Shown piece after piece: positions 1-6,295 of a DNA stretch of 10,000 nucleotides. Source of the DNA: Anaerolinea sp. (GTDB lineage: Bacteria; Chloroflexota; Anaerolineae; Anaerolineales; Anaerolineaceae). Each line of letters begins with the position of its first letter. The stretch's first letter is position 1. The notes beneath the pieces were generated by a model. It had not been told where the DNA came from. It ran no database searches and worked only from the letters and a program-made list of their open reading frames with translations. The stretch spans positions 1-10,000 of the forward strand of contig JAIWNK010000011.1 of assembly GCA_020216845.1 (NCBI GenBank), read 5' to 3'. The position numbers and the translations under genes were made by a program.

Positions 1-374
1 GGCGTGCTGCCGCCCAAACGCCCGGAGAGCCAAGCACCTGTCATGCTGGGTTGGATTATCTTAGCGCCCCAATTTACGAAAACGGCCAAATGGTTGCCGT
101 TTTTCTTGTCGGTCAGGTGTATTTGCACACCCCCAATGTCCATGAGACTGGCAACCGCATTCAACGGCTGATTGCCCTGCACAATGTCAACGCCCGCGCC
201 CTGATTGACGCCGCCAATTGCACTCCCATCTTTGACGAAACTCAGCTCGCTCAAATTCAAAGCTGGCCGGCAAAGGCCGCTTCTGCTGTTGAAGCGATTC
301 TATCTGAGCGCTCTGGCCTCATCCAACGCCTGCAACGCATTGCCCAAATGTCACGCCTGGAACCCCAGGATTGA
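1..374 (+). CDS. PocR-type sensory domain protein, C-terminal part (5' end outside window)
   Basis: The reading frame is open from base 3 and ends with TGA at 372-374, so the gene begins upstream. The visible translation has the signature of the PocR ligand-binding domain: a basic stretch, the motif CHAG followed by L, then SAPI, a hydrophobic beta strand and the GQV motif (bases about 40-120). A helical tail follows that matches the usual end of this domain. Nothing follows PocR: there is no kinase, HTH or GGDEF domain, so any output domain must lie N-terminal, outside the window. PocR domains are known as small-ligand sensors in regulators and signalling proteins. The SQR gene starts 24 bases downstream with its own ribosome binding site, so this protein may regulate, or be co-transcribed with, the sulfur operon. 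That link is inferred. A TTG at 51 could be taken as a start, but the domain clearly extends upstream of it. Confidence 0.75.
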   Translation, partial: RAAAQTPGEPSTCHAGLDYLSAPIYENGQMVAVFLVGQVYLHTPNVHETGNRIQRLIALHNVNARALIDAANCTPIFDETQLAQIQSWPAKAASAVEAILSERSGLIQRLQRIAQMSRLEPQD

Positions 375-398
375 TTTTTCACCCTTCAAGGAGATACC

Positions 399-1634
399 AT
401 GAAAACCCTTTTAATCCTCGGCGCTGGCACCGCCGGAACCATGATCGCCAAAAAAATGTCTCAGAAGCTCGATTCACAGCAATGGCGCATCATTGTCGTA
501 GACCGCAATGAGCAGCATTATTATCAGCCCGGCTTTCTCTTCCTGCCCTTTGGCTCCTATAAGCCACAAGATGTTGTTCAGCCCAAACGCCGCTACATCC
601 CCAACCGCGTTGAATTCATCCTCTCTGACATTGAGCGCATCGAACCCGAAGCCAATCGGGTGCTACTCACCGAAAATAAACGGGCGATTTCCTACGATTA
701 CCTCGTCATTGCCACCGGCTGCGACATTCGCCCCGAAGAGACCGAAGGATTGCTAGATGGCGGCGGCTGGCGTAACAACATTTTTGATTTCTACACCTAC
801 GAAGGCGCCGTCGCCCTCAGTCACTTCCTTGAAAAGTGGCCCGGCGGACGATTGGTGCTCAACGTTGCCGAAATGCCGATCAAATGCCCGGTTGCTCCGC
901 TTGAATTTCTCTTCCTGGCCGACGAGTTTTTTACCCGCCGCGGCATTCGCAACAAAGTCGAACTGATCTACGCCACCCCGCTCTCTGGCGCCTTCACCAA
1001 ACCCAAATCTGCCGCCCTATTGGGAGGCCTGCTTGAGAAAAAGCACATTCACCTTGAGCCCGATTTCGCCATCAGCGATGTAGATAGCAGCGCCAACGCC
1101 ATCCATTCTTATGATGGCCGTGAATTGCCCTTTGACCTGCTCATCACCATCCCCGTCAACGGCGGCGCCAAAGTCATTGGGCAATCTGGCATGGGCAACG
1201 ACCTCGACTTTGTCCCAACCGACAAATTCACCCTTCAATCTAAAAAATGGCCCAATATTTGGGTCATGGGAGATGCAGCTGACATCCCCGCCTCCAAAGC
1301 TGGCGCAGTTGTTCACTTCCAACTAGAAGTTGTCGTCGAAAACATCCTTGCCCACATGGCCGGGCGCGAACTGCACGCCAAATTTGACGGCCACGCCTCC
1401 TGCTACATCGAAACCGGCTTCAACAAAGCTTTGCTGATTGACTTCAACTACGACACCGAACCCCTGCCCGGGCACTACCCCATCCCCGGCATTGGCCCCT
1501 TCTCGCTCCTCAGCGAATCCGTCATCAATCATTGGGGCAAGCTGGGCTTCCGCTTCATGTATTGGAACCTGATGATGCGCGGCCTGCCCATGCCCGTCCC
1601 CGACAAATTTAGCATGGCCGGCAAACAGGCCTAA
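399..1634 (+). CDS. sqr: Sulfide:quinone oxidoreductase-type FAD flavoprotein
   Basis: This 411-residue protein belongs to the NAD(P)/FAD-dependent oxidoreductases of the SQR type. These membrane-associated enzymes oxidise sulfide to persulfide or polysulfide and pass the electrons to quinone. An N-terminal Rossmann dinucleotide-binding motif (GAGTAG, residues 8-13) follows the first beta strand, Asp35 ends the second strand, ATGC lies at 105-108, and the second FAD motif GDAA lies at 291-294. Cys163 (in IKCPVAP) and Cys335 (in SCYIETG) sit where SQRs carry their redox-active cysteine pair. Cys108 is an extra cysteine outside the usual third position. The C-terminus (about 376-396) is rich in aromatic and hydrophobic residues, as in the SQR membrane-binding helices. 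The start ATG has AAGGAG at 388-393 with five bases between. The TusE and DsrE2 genes downstream support a role in sulfur oxidation. A flavocytochrome c or NDH-2-like relative is the alternative, but the cysteines favour SQR. Confidence 0.85.
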   Translation: MKTLLILGAGTAGTMIAKKMSQKLDSQQWRIIVVDRNEQHYYQPGFLFLPFGSYKPQDVVQPKRRYIPNRVEFILSDIERIEPEANRVLLTENKRAISYDYLVIATGCDIRPEETEGLLDGGGWRNNIFDFYTYEGAVALSHFLEKWPGGRLVLNVAEMPIKCPVAPLEFLFLADEFFTRRGIRNKVELIYATPLSGAFTKPKSAALLGGLLEKKHIHLEPDFAISDVDSSANAIHSYDGRELPFDLLITIPVNGGAKVIGQSGMGNDLDFVPTDKFTLQSKKWPNIWVMGDAADIPASKAGAVVHFQLEVVVENILAHMAGRELHAKFDGHASCYIETGFNKALLIDFNYDTEPLPGHYPIPGIGPFSLLSESVINHWGKLGFRFMYWNLMMRGLPMPVPDKFSMAGKQA

Positions 1635-1667
1635 ACCTATTTTCTTTGTTCACAAAAGGAGTACACC

Positions 1668-1976
1668 ATGTCTGAAGATATTCTCGCCAACATCGCTTTT
1701 GATGCCGATGGTTTCATGACCGACGCCAACGCCTGGACGCCCGAAATCGCCCATGCACTGGCAGCCCGCGAAGGCATCGAATTGACCGAGCGCCATTGGG
1801 TTGTCTTGAATTACGCCCGTGCCGAATTCAAAGCCAAGGGCGAAGCCCCCACCCTGCGCAACATCACCAAAAACACGGATGTCAGCACCAAAGAGCTCTA
1901 TGCCCTCTTCCCCGGCGGCCCCGGCAAACTTGCCGCCAAAATTGCTGGCCTGAAGAAACCCACCGGCTGCATCTAA
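1668..1976 (+). CDS. TusE/DsrC-family sulfur relay protein, single C-terminal cysteine
   Basis: This 102-residue protein has the full TusE/DsrC layout. There is an N-terminal FDADGF segment, a helical core with the WVVLNYAR stretch (residues 44-51), the TLRNITKNT segment (62-70), the LYALFPGGPGKLAAKIAGL region and the conserved C-terminal arm KPTGCI. DsrC proteins carry or transfer sulfur on the penultimate cysteine (CysA), here Cys101. In full DsrC a second cysteine (CysB) sits 11 residues earlier; here that position, residue 90, is Ala. The protein can therefore form a persulfide but not the intramolecular disulfide or trisulfide used with DsrAB sulfite reductase, which places it with TusE-like carriers. 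AAGGAG at 1656-1661 precedes the ATG. It lies 33 bases after the SQR gene and 28 before the DsrE2 gene, so it probably takes sulfur within this operon. Confidence 0.9.
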   Translation: MSEDILANIAFDADGFMTDANAWTPEIAHALAAREGIELTERHWVVLNYARAEFKAKGEAPTLRNITKNTDVSTKELYALFPGGPGKLAAKIAGLKKPTGCI

Positions 1977-2004
1977 CCGACCTCAACCTCTCAGGAGAAA
2001 CACC

Positions 2005-2499
2005 ATGATTCCACCCAACGTCATTCAAAAAGACATCCGCAAGCTATCCATCATCGCCTCCAAAGGCTCGTTGGATATGGCCTACCCGCCACTTGTCCTC
2101 GCCAATGCCGCCCGCATGACCGGCATTGAGACGCACGTCTTCTTCACCTTCTGGGGCCTTGATATCATCACCAAAAGCAAAATGAACCGTCTACGCGTTG
2201 CTACGGTTGGCAACCCATCCATGCACCCCTCGTTCCACATTCCCACCTGGATCGGCGCCATCCCTGGCATGTCTGCTCTGGCTAGCTGGATGATGAACCG
2301 CGAAATCGCCAAACTGGACTTTCCCCCCGTTGGTGAATTTGTTGAAATGATTCGCGATGCCGGTGCCAACCTGTATGCTTGCAAGATGAGCGTTGAGATG
2401 ATGAAGCTCAAACCAGAAGACTTCGTCGAAGGCACCCAAATCCTCGGCGCCATGGAATTCATGGATATTTCTGCTGGCGCACAATTGCTCTTCGTTTAG
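2005..2499 (+). CDS. DsrE2-like (DsrE/DsrF/DrsH-like) sulfurtransferase
   Basis: This 164-residue protein matches the DsrE2-like group of the DsrE/DsrF/DrsH-like family. The N-terminal KLSIIASKGSLDMAYPPLVLA segment (residues 13-33) is typical, followed by a second strand with HVFFTFWGLDII (44-55), a hydrophobic, glycine- and proline-containing middle (78-97) and the LYACKMSVEMM motif. Cys126 in that motif is the expected sulfur-carrying cysteine. The C-terminal strand ends the protein without an extension. DsrE2 proteins are known from rhodanese-TusA-dsrE2 clusters, where they take part in persulfide transfer in sulfur-oxidising bacteria. Neither TusA nor a rhodanese is visible here. AGGAG at 1993-1997 precedes the ATG by seven bases. 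It is the last gene of the operon and is followed by a strong hairpin. The hydrophobic middle could associate with the membrane, as suggested for some DsrE2 proteins; that part is inference. Confidence 0.87.
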   Translation: MIPPNVIQKDIRKLSIIASKGSLDMAYPPLVLANAARMTGIETHVFFTFWGLDIITKSKMNRLRVATVGNPSMHPSFHIPTWIGAIPGMSALASWMMNREIAKLDFPPVGEFVEMIRDAGANLYACKMSVEMMKLKPEDFVEGTQILGAMEFMDISAGAQLLFV

Positions 2500-2520
2500 C
2501 ATTTTCCCACCTCAAAAACA

Positions 2521-2548
2521 CAAGATCCCCGCAAAAGCGGGGATCTTG
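2521..2548. terminator. Bidirectional intrinsic terminator hairpin
   Basis: A perfect 12-bp inverted repeat (CAAGATCCCCGC and its complement) encloses an AAAA loop, between two convergent genes: dsrE2 ends at 2499 and the MFS gene ends at 2576. On the minus strand the stem is followed by TGTTTTTGAG, a fair T-tract. On the plus strand it is followed only by CTTTC. It should therefore end the MFS transcript well and the sulfur operon less tightly. Confidence 0.85.
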
Positions 2549-2575
2549 CTTTCAGCAATGCATACTCAGGTGTTG

Positions 2576-3847
2576 CTATTTTGCCACCACCGGTGCATGA
2601 TCCATGGCGTACGCGCCATCGGAAGCAGGAGCATCTTCCAGATGCATAATCGTTGGACTGAGAAAGGCAATCCCCGCCATGGCAAAGGTCGCAACTCCCG
2701 CGGCCCAATACCAGGCGCGAATGCCCAAAACTTCCGAAAGCGGCCCAGCAATCAACATACTCAACGGCATCATTGCCCCGCAAATACTGCCCACCAGCAT
2801 AAACACCCGCCCCTGCATTTCCGGCGCAACGCGTGCCTGCATAATTGCCTGAATCGGCCCGTTGGTAATTGGGTTCATGATTCCCAAAATTGCCCACCCC
2901 ACCAACGCCATCCAGAAGAGATGCGCCGGAGCAGCAGCAACCACCAAAACGCCCACGCCCATCAGGCTCAGCCCCATCAACGAGGTCACAATCCGGCGGC
3001 GGAATCCGCCCCAGACCCCCAACAACCCTCCGCCTACCACCACGCCAATTCCAATCGCCGCCTCCGCATACCCATACTCCAATGCCCCAAGCCCAAAATA
3101 CTGCTTGACCAACAACGGCATCAAAGCACTTGCCGGAGCGAAAAAGAAATTCAACAACACGGCCAGCAACAGCAAACCAAACAGCCCCGGCCAGGCTCGC
3201 ACATAGCGCACTCCCTCAACCACATCGCGCAGCACCAGGCGGGGTGTTACGACCTGCTCCGCATCGCTGCGGCTTGGCTGCGGAATAGCCACAAAGAGCA
3301 GCGGCGCAATCGCAATCAGCGCTGTCACAACATCAATTGCTAAAATGCCCGCCATCGGCAACACATCCAACAACAAGGCACCCAAAGGCGGAGCAACAAT
3401 CGCGATGGCACCGCGCACAGCCTGATTGATCCCTGCAATGCGCGCCAGGTGCTGAGCTGGCACCATCAGCGAAGTCGAAGCCTGCATCGCTGGCCAGTGA
3501 AATGCCCCACCCAGCGAACGCAAGAACATCGCCACATAAATATGCCACACCGCAATCTGCCCCGAAGCAAACAACAACACCAGCCCCAAAGTCGTCAACG
3601 CGATGGCACCATCCGCAATCACCATCACCCGTTTACGATTCCAACGATCCACCAACGCACCAGCAAACGGGCCCAACACAATCTCTGGCAACATCGCCAC
3701 CATCGTTGCCGTTGCCAAAATCGTAGCCGAATTGGTCTTCTGCGTCAGCCACCATACCAGGGCGAACTGCACCAGGGCACTCCCCACCAGCGAAAACAGC
3801 TGCCCCGTCCAAATCGTAAAAAATGGTCTTGCCCACTGTTTATTCAA
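2576..3847 (-). CDS. MFS efflux transporter (MefA/EntS-like MFS_3 type)
   Basis: From the preferred start this is a 423-residue integral membrane protein with about 12 hydrophobic segments. It opens with NKQWARPFFTIWTGQ and FALVWWLT, typical of the macrolide/enterobactin exporter-like branch of the major facilitator superfamily. The loop-2/3 motif (GPFAGALVDRWNRKR, about residues 59-73) is well formed. The substrate cannot be read from the sequence; export of a drug or siderophore-like compound driven by the proton gradient is the family expectation. I chose the TTG at 3847-3845 because GAGGTG (3857-3852) sits at proper spacing and the protein then begins where relatives do. An ATG at 3862 or 3910 would add residues unlike the family. 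The start overlaps the end of the SHOCT-like gene by eight bases, so translation is probably coupled. The bidirectional hairpin lies just beyond its stop. Confidence 0.85.
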   Translation of the reverse strand: MNKQWARPFFTIWTGQLFSLVGSALVQFALVWWLTQKTNSATILATATMVAMLPEIVLGPFAGALVDRWNRKRVMVIADGAIALTTLGLVLLFASGQIAVWHIYVAMFLRSLGGAFHWPAMQASTSLMVPAQHLARIAGINQAVRGAIAIVAPPLGALLLDVLPMAGILAIDVVTALIAIAPLLFVAIPQPSRSDAEQVVTPRLVLRDVVEGVRYVRAWPGLFGLLLLAVLLNFFFAPASALMPLLVKQYFGLGALEYGYAEAAIGIGVVVGGGLLGVWGGFRRRIVTSLMGLSLMGVGVLVVAAAPAHLFWMALVGWAILGIMNPITNGPIQAIMQARVAPEMQGRVFMLVGSICGAMMPLSMLIAGPLSEVLGIRAWYWAAGVATFAMAGIAFLSPTIMHLEDAPASDGAYAMDHAPVVAK

Positions 3848-4235
3848 TGAACACCTCAACATGCTCGCCATCTTGCTCATCAAACACATCCACAATCTGC
3901 CCAATTTCACCCGAACGGATCATCTCCATTAGCACATTGGGATCCATATCTTGAATCGCTGGTGCAGAACGCAGGCCCATTTTCATTCCCGCCTCAACCA
4001 CATTCAATGGCAAACGCACATTGACGCGCGTCTTGCCCGTATCCGTATCCGTCACTCGCACCCGCAGCCACCGCCCCATACCAGTGCGCGCCCCCTCTGC
4101 TGCCTGTGGCGGTTTCGGCATTTGTGGTCCACGGCTCATCTCCAGCGCTTCCAGCAACTGTGTTGCCTCTTCCGTCGAAATGCGTCCTTCCTGCAACATC
4201 TTCAGCACCCGCAACCGTTCCTCGGTCATCACCAT
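3840..4235 (-). CDS. SHOCT-like domain protein (YvlB/LiaX N-domain type), function unknown
   Basis: This 131-residue soluble protein has an N-terminal helical hairpin, about residues 3-30 (EERLRVLKMLQEGRIS, then TEEATQLLEALE), of the SHOCT-like type found next to or within DUF2089 proteins and in YvlB/LiaX-like envelope-stress proteins. A Pro/Ala linker follows, then a strand-rich middle (GRWLRVRVTDTDTGKTRVNV) and a region ending in an acidic tail (VDVFDEQDGEHVEVFIE). Proteins of this exact layout are widespread and uncharacterised. The ATG at 4235 has GAGGAGGTG (4249-4241) at good spacing; a GTG at 4238 and an ATG at 4229 are alternatives. It sits 12 bases after the DUF2089 gene and overlaps the MFS gene. 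The best guess is a partner or modulator of the DUF2089 regulator, which is inference. I see no catalytic motif. Confidence 0.75.
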   Translation of the reverse strand: MVMTEERLRVLKMLQEGRISTEEATQLLEALEMSRGPQMPKPPQAAEGARTGMGRWLRVRVTDTDTGKTRVNVRLPLNVVEAGMKMGLRSAPAIQDMDPNVLMEMIRSGEIGQIVDVFDEQDGEHVEVFIE

Positions 4236-4247
4236 CACAGCACCTCC

Positions 4248-4667
4248 TCATTCAGATTTATCGGCCTTTTCAGCCTCTTGTTTGACACCACGCAGGCGCG
4301 CCTGCGCCTCTGCCGCACTGATCAAGCCCTGAGCCAATTCATCCAGGATTCGCAATCGCTCATCCGCCCCTGGCCGCTGCGGCTGCTCTTCGCGCCCCGG
4401 CTCATATCCCAATGCGCGAATCACCTCATACAAACGATTCCGCAACGTCGGATACGACAATTTCAACTCCTCTTCCATCCGATTGAAACGCCCTTCACAG
4501 CGCACAAACGTGAGCAAAAACTGCTGCTGCTCTGGCGAAAGTGGCGAAAACGGGCTGGCCACCGTGTGAAAATGGCCCTCAATCGTTGTGTCGCAGCTCG
4601 GACAATAAATCCGCGTCACTTCTGTTTCTCCACCACAAACGGGACAACGCATCAAAACCTGTTTCAT
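4248..4667 (-). CDS. DUF2089 zinc-ribbon / HTH putative transcriptional regulator
   Basis: This 139-residue protein has a zinc ribbon with two CxxC pairs (Cys8/Cys11 and Cys22/Cys25). A helix-turn-helix-like segment follows, about residues 45-88, with EGRFNRMEEELKLSYPTLRNRL, as in DUF2089 proteins. A C-terminal helical hairpin (about 102-126, DERLRILDELAQGLISAAEAQARL) closely resembles the N-terminus of the next gene's product. DUF2089 proteins are regarded as DNA-binding regulators but are little studied. The ATG at 4667 lies 11 bases after AAAGGAG (4685-4679); TTG codons at 4676 and 4673 are closer and cannot be excluded. It is first in the DUF2089/SHOCT-like/MFS operon, directly behind a strong promoter, so control of its own operon and of the exporter is plausible. 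That role is inferred. The tail is rich in Glu and Lys. Confidence 0.83.
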   Translation of the reverse strand: MKQVLMRCPVCGGETEVTRIYCPSCDTTIEGHFHTVASPFSPLSPEQQQFLLTFVRCEGRFNRMEEELKLSYPTLRNRLYEVIRALGYEPGREEQPQRPGADERLRILDELAQGLISAAEAQARLRGVKQEAEKADKSE

Positions 4668-4714
4668 TCTCAACAAAACTCCTTTCTAAATCAGCATCAC
4701 CTTATCTATCAATA

Positions 4715-4742
4715 ATCATAGCACAAAACTAAATTTTGTCAA
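4715..4742 (-). promoter_or_regulatory. Near-consensus sigma-70-type promoter of the DUF2089/SHOCT-like/MFS operon
   Basis: Read on the minus strand, TTGACA (4742-4737) and TATGAT (4720-4715) are separated by 16 bases. The -10 is preceded by TGC, which makes it an extended -10 as well. An A/T-rich stretch with an A-tract lies just upstream (about 4744-4765) and could act as an UP element. The start of transcription would fall near 4708, leaving about 40 bases of leader with a clear ribosome binding site. I see no obvious palindromic operator over it. Confidence 0.75.
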
Positions 4743-4848
4743 TACCAATATTATTTTTTTTGAACAAAACATGCATTTTATTGATTTTTCCTTGTTCTCC
4801 CCCCAAGCCATTAAATAACATAAATTTAACACAATTCAACACAACGCA

Positions 4849-4857
4849 TGATATACT
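4849..4857 (+). promoter_or_regulatory. Candidate extended -10 promoter for the SixA-like gene
   Basis: TG-A-TATACT lies about 54 bases before the SixA-like ATG. No convincing -35 hexamer is present at 16-18 bases upstream, so the TGn extension would have to compensate. The same TGnTATACTT string occurs before arfB. Confidence 0.4.
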
Positions 4858-4910
4858 TAAACCCAGAAAAATCAATCCTTTATCACTTGCCTTGAATTTA
4901 AGGGTATTGC

Positions 4911-5396
4911 ATGAAAACTCTAATCCTCGCCCGTCACGCCAAATCCAGTTGGAAAGATATTGACCTCCCCGACCGCGAACGCCCGCTCAACAAACGCGGT
5001 GAAAAAGACGCTCCTTTGCTCGGCAAAAACCTGCGCGAGCAAGGCCTCATCCCACACGTTATCTACAGCTCCACCGCTCTACGCTGTGCCCAAACCGCCG
5101 AAATCGTCGCCGAAAAACTGAACTACCAAAACGAAATCCTTTACCTTGATTCGCTCTACCTTGCCGAACCCCACACCTATCTGGAACTGCTGCGTAGTCT
5201 TTCGGATGAAATTGAATCTGTCTTGATCATCGGCCACAACCCCGGTTTGGAGGGCTTGTTACAAATCCTCAGTCAGCGGGTTGAATCGCTCCCCACAGCT
5301 GCGGTTGCTGCGCTGTCTGTGCCGGTGCGCTCCTGGTCAACCCTCAGCCCGCAAATTGACTGTCAAATCCAATATCTCTGGCGGCCAAAACACTAA
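4911..5396 (+). CDS. SixA-type histidine phosphatase family protein
   Basis: This 161-residue protein is a short branch-2-like histidine phosphatase of the SixA type. The RHAKS motif at 8-12 supplies Arg8 and the phosphoacceptor His9, LNKRG follows at 26-30, Arg58 is in the TALRCAQTAE segment, the acid is probably Glu86 in YLAEPHTYLELL, and the second catalytic His109 is in GHNPGLE. SixA removes phosphate from phosphohistidine on phosphotransfer proteins in E. coli. Many bacterial homologues have unknown phosphorylated substrates, so the target is open here. The ATG has TAAGGG (ending at 4904) six bases upstream. The gene stands alone between divergent and convergent neighbours; its TAA overlaps the stop of the hydrolase gene on the other strand in the shared string CTAA at 5393-5396. 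Confidence 0.88.
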   Translation: MKTLILARHAKSSWKDIDLPDRERPLNKRGEKDAPLLGKNLREQGLIPHVIYSSTALRCAQTAEIVAEKLNYQNEILYLDSLYLAEPHTYLELLRSLSDEIESVLIIGHNPGLEGLLQILSQRVESLPTAAVAALSVPVRSWSTLSPQIDCQIQYLWRPKH

Positions 5397-6295
5397 AGCC
5401 CAATTTCCTCTAAAAACGCACCCACAACCCGGTCATAGGCAACCGGGTCTACCACAACCGACATGGCATGATCCGCTCCCGGCGCCAAATAAAGCTGCCG
5501 CAAACCCCGCGTCTTTGCCTGATACAATGCCTGTGACATTTCCGGCGGAATATAGGTATCCGCCGCTCCATGCACAAACAAAACCGGCGCCACAATCTGC
5601 CCAACCACCCGCAACGGTGCCGCCTCTCTTACCCGCATCCCCGTCAACAACCACATCCACAGCCGCGCCAACCACAGCACCGGAAAAGCCGGCAAACCAA
5701 AATCCTGCCTGAGCCGATAGCTCAACAACTGCTCCAAATCCGAAAAGGCACAATCCGCAACCACGAAAGCCAGCTGATCATCCAAGGCCGCCTGTTGCAA
5801 CGCCGTTGCCGCACCGAACGACTCCCCCATCACCCCCACCACCCCATCTTCGCCAAGCTGCGCTCGCGCCCAATCCACCACCGTTTGCAAATCCCATTTT
5901 TCATAATAACCGAAAGTAGAATTGTTGCCCCCGCTGCGGCCATGATTGCGATGATCATACAGCAAGACGTTAAACCCACGTCGCCGATATGAATCCATAT
6001 ACTTGGTCATGCCATACAGCGTATAAGTAATGCCATGCGCAATCACAACCGTCTTCTTCGAGCCTTCGATCGGGAAATACAACCCAAATAAATCGTAGCC
6101 ATACCGCGAACGAATGTTCACACTTTGCTTTGGCAGCTTCTCAAACACTTCCGGCTGCAAATAGCCCTTCTCCACCTCAATCCGATAAGTTTCCTCAACT
6201 GCAAACGTCTTGGGATACACCACTTTAGCCGCAAATACCGCACCAACCGCCAACAACACCACGAACAAAACCGTCAAAATCCACAAACCGATCAT
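5393..6295 (-). CDS. Membrane-anchored alpha/beta hydrolase
   Basis: This 300-residue protein starts with one hydrophobic segment (about residues 3-22), read as a signal anchor, so the catalytic domain probably lies outside the cytoplasmic membrane. The alpha/beta hydrolase parts follow in order: the oxyanion-hole HG (87-88), the YDHRNHGRSGG loop (113-123), the nucleophile elbow GESFG with Ser159, the acid Asp246 in HGAADTYIP, and His276 in GADHAMSV. The layout resembles the YqkD-like and S9/BAAT-like hydrolases of Gram-positive bacteria, and the substrate (ester, amide or peptide) cannot be told. The start ATG overlaps the stop of the GPH transporter gene as ATGA (6295-6292), which implies translational coupling and a shared job. 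It is convergent with the SixA-like gene, and the stops overlap. Confidence 0.87.
   Translation of the reverse strand: MIGLWILTVLFVVLLAVGAVFAAKVVYPKTFAVEETYRIEVEKGYLQPEVFEKLPKQSVNIRSRYGYDLFGLYFPIEGSKKTVVIAHGITYTLYGMTKYMDSYRRRGFNVLLYDHRNHGRSGGNNSTFGYYEKWDLQTVVDWARAQLGEDGVVGVMGESFGAATALQQAALDDQLAFVVADCAFSDLEQLLSYRLRQDFGLPAFPVLWLARLWMWLLTGMRVREAAPLRVVGQIVAPVLFVHGAADTYIPPEMSQALYQAKTRGLRQLYLAPGADHAMSVVVDPVAYDRVVGAFLEEIGL

Noticed and set aside
2546..3343. Long plus-strand open frame of 265 codons
   Set aside because: It lies wholly antisense to the MFS gene and its translation is a His/Gln/Asn/Pro/Arg-rich mix with no domain. It results from the strand skew of the opposite gene.
3951..4715. Plus-strand open frame of 254 codons
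   Set aside because: It is antisense to the SHOCT-like and DUF2089 genes, both of which have recognisable motifs and ribosome binding sites. Its own composition is not protein-like.
4826..4857. TTAACA as -35 for the SixA-like promoter
   Set aside because: The spacer to TATACT would be 20 bases, too long for a normal promoter.
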